NCBI GenBank assembly: GCA_009103225.1
Contig: RHPI01002656.1
Span: 260,096-324,095, forward strand
Source: Chlorokybus atmophyticus
Lineage: Eukaryota; Streptophyta; Chlorokybophyceae; Chlorokybales; Chlorokybaceae
Direction: 5' to 3'
DNA length: 64,000 bases
This document shows positions 63,676 to 64,000 of this stretch, piece by piece. Each line of letters begins with the position of its first letter. Position 1 is the stretch's first letter. Below the pieces are notes generated by a model. It did no database searches and was not told the origin of the DNA. It worked only from the letters and a program-made list of their open reading frames with translations. The translations under genes and the position numbers were made by a program.

Positions 63676-64000
63676 TATGGTGGCCACCGGAGTGGTGGAG
63701 TTCCACACCTTTCGCAGGCAACAGGGCGTCACAGTGTTGGAGCTGTTCGGAGGCATTGGCAGTGGTCTTGCTGCGGTCCTCAACACAGGCGTGAAGGTTG
63801 TCAAATACTATTATTGCGACCCAGACCCACACGCGCAAACAGTCCTCAAGCACCACTTACGCCAATTGCACGCCAGGTATCCACGTCAACTACCCCTCTC
63901 GGCGTTGCAAGGCAGCCTCAAAGCATTGCCACAGGACATCCGGCTGATCATTGAAGATCACCTACTGTCCCTCGGCAACGTCGACCTGTTAATAGCTAGA
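63676..64000 (+). CDS. C5 cytosine methyltransferase-like domain, N-terminal part (copy C, cut by the window end)
   Basis: Continuous with the protease frame. Motif I is VLELFGGIGSGLAAVLNTG, followed by KYYYCDPDPHAQT and GNVDLLIAR. The window stops just before the codons for motif IV, so whether copy C has a canonical P-C or the E-C seen in copy B cannot be read. Its frame is open to the end. Confidence 0.8.

Larger units (their letters stand above)
58828..64000 (+). mobile_element. Ty3/gypsy-like retrotransposon with methyltransferase-like domain (copy C, better preserved, cut by the window end)
   Basis: Gag (58,828-62,653), Pro-rich linker, retropepsin (about 62,900-63,560) and the start of the methyltransferase-like domain (63,676-64,000). 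From 59,639 to the window end the coding frame is continuous except for one TGA at 62651-62653. Compared with copy B it keeps the protease Asp and both CCHC knuckles. Reverse transcriptase, integrase and PHD are expected to the right of the window. Confidence 0.88.

Overview
The window is nuclear DNA of an intron-rich photosynthetic eukaryote, most likely a green-lineage alga. This rests on a nuclear gene for plastid-type ribosomal protein S20 with a transit-like leader, many short GT-AG introns, a class II tRNA-Leu, TIM23, UTP13 and Golgi CASP genes, and plant-type telo-box motifs in several promoters. Whether it is a chlorophyte or a streptophyte alga cannot be settled from the sequence. No bacterial or organellar gene block is present.

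Positions 1-25,000 are compact host DNA with alternating divergent and convergent genes. They are UTP13 (minus, 3' end cut off), a tandem two-unit membrane multicopper oxidase (plus, 27 exons), a CS-ankyrin-TPR co-chaperone-like protein (minus), TIM23 (plus), tRNA-Leu(TAA) (minus), plastid RPS20 (plus), an isoprenylcysteine-methyltransferase-family membrane protein (minus) and the Golgi coiled-coil protein CASP (plus). Exon phases were checked by hand and agree throughout these genes. Two of them use GC-AG introns.

Positions 25,300-42,600 are mostly repeats. They hold a solitary short LTR, TG/CG-rich and (AG)n simple repeats, an assembly gap, an unidentified minus-strand gene of at least ten exons, a decayed DDE transposase that looks like the KDZ/Plavaka group, and a decayed Ty3/gypsy element whose LTR matches the solitary one. 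Positions 42,874-48,449 return to host genes: a multi-OB-fold, zinc-ribbon protein that may be the telomere factor CTC1, divergent from an RD-repeat protein.

Positions 49,140-64,000 hold two same-strand copies and one inverted fragment of an unusual Ty3/gypsy family. Copy B is 5'-truncated and mutated but shows the whole order: gag with two CCHC knuckles, retropepsin, a C5 cytosine methyltransferase-like domain, reverse transcriptase, RNase H, integrase and a PHD finger. Copy C has a much better preserved gag, an intact D-T-G protease motif and the start of the methyltransferase domain, and then runs off the window. A retroelement with both a DNA methyltransferase-like domain and a methyl-histone-reader-type PHD finger is the most interesting object here.
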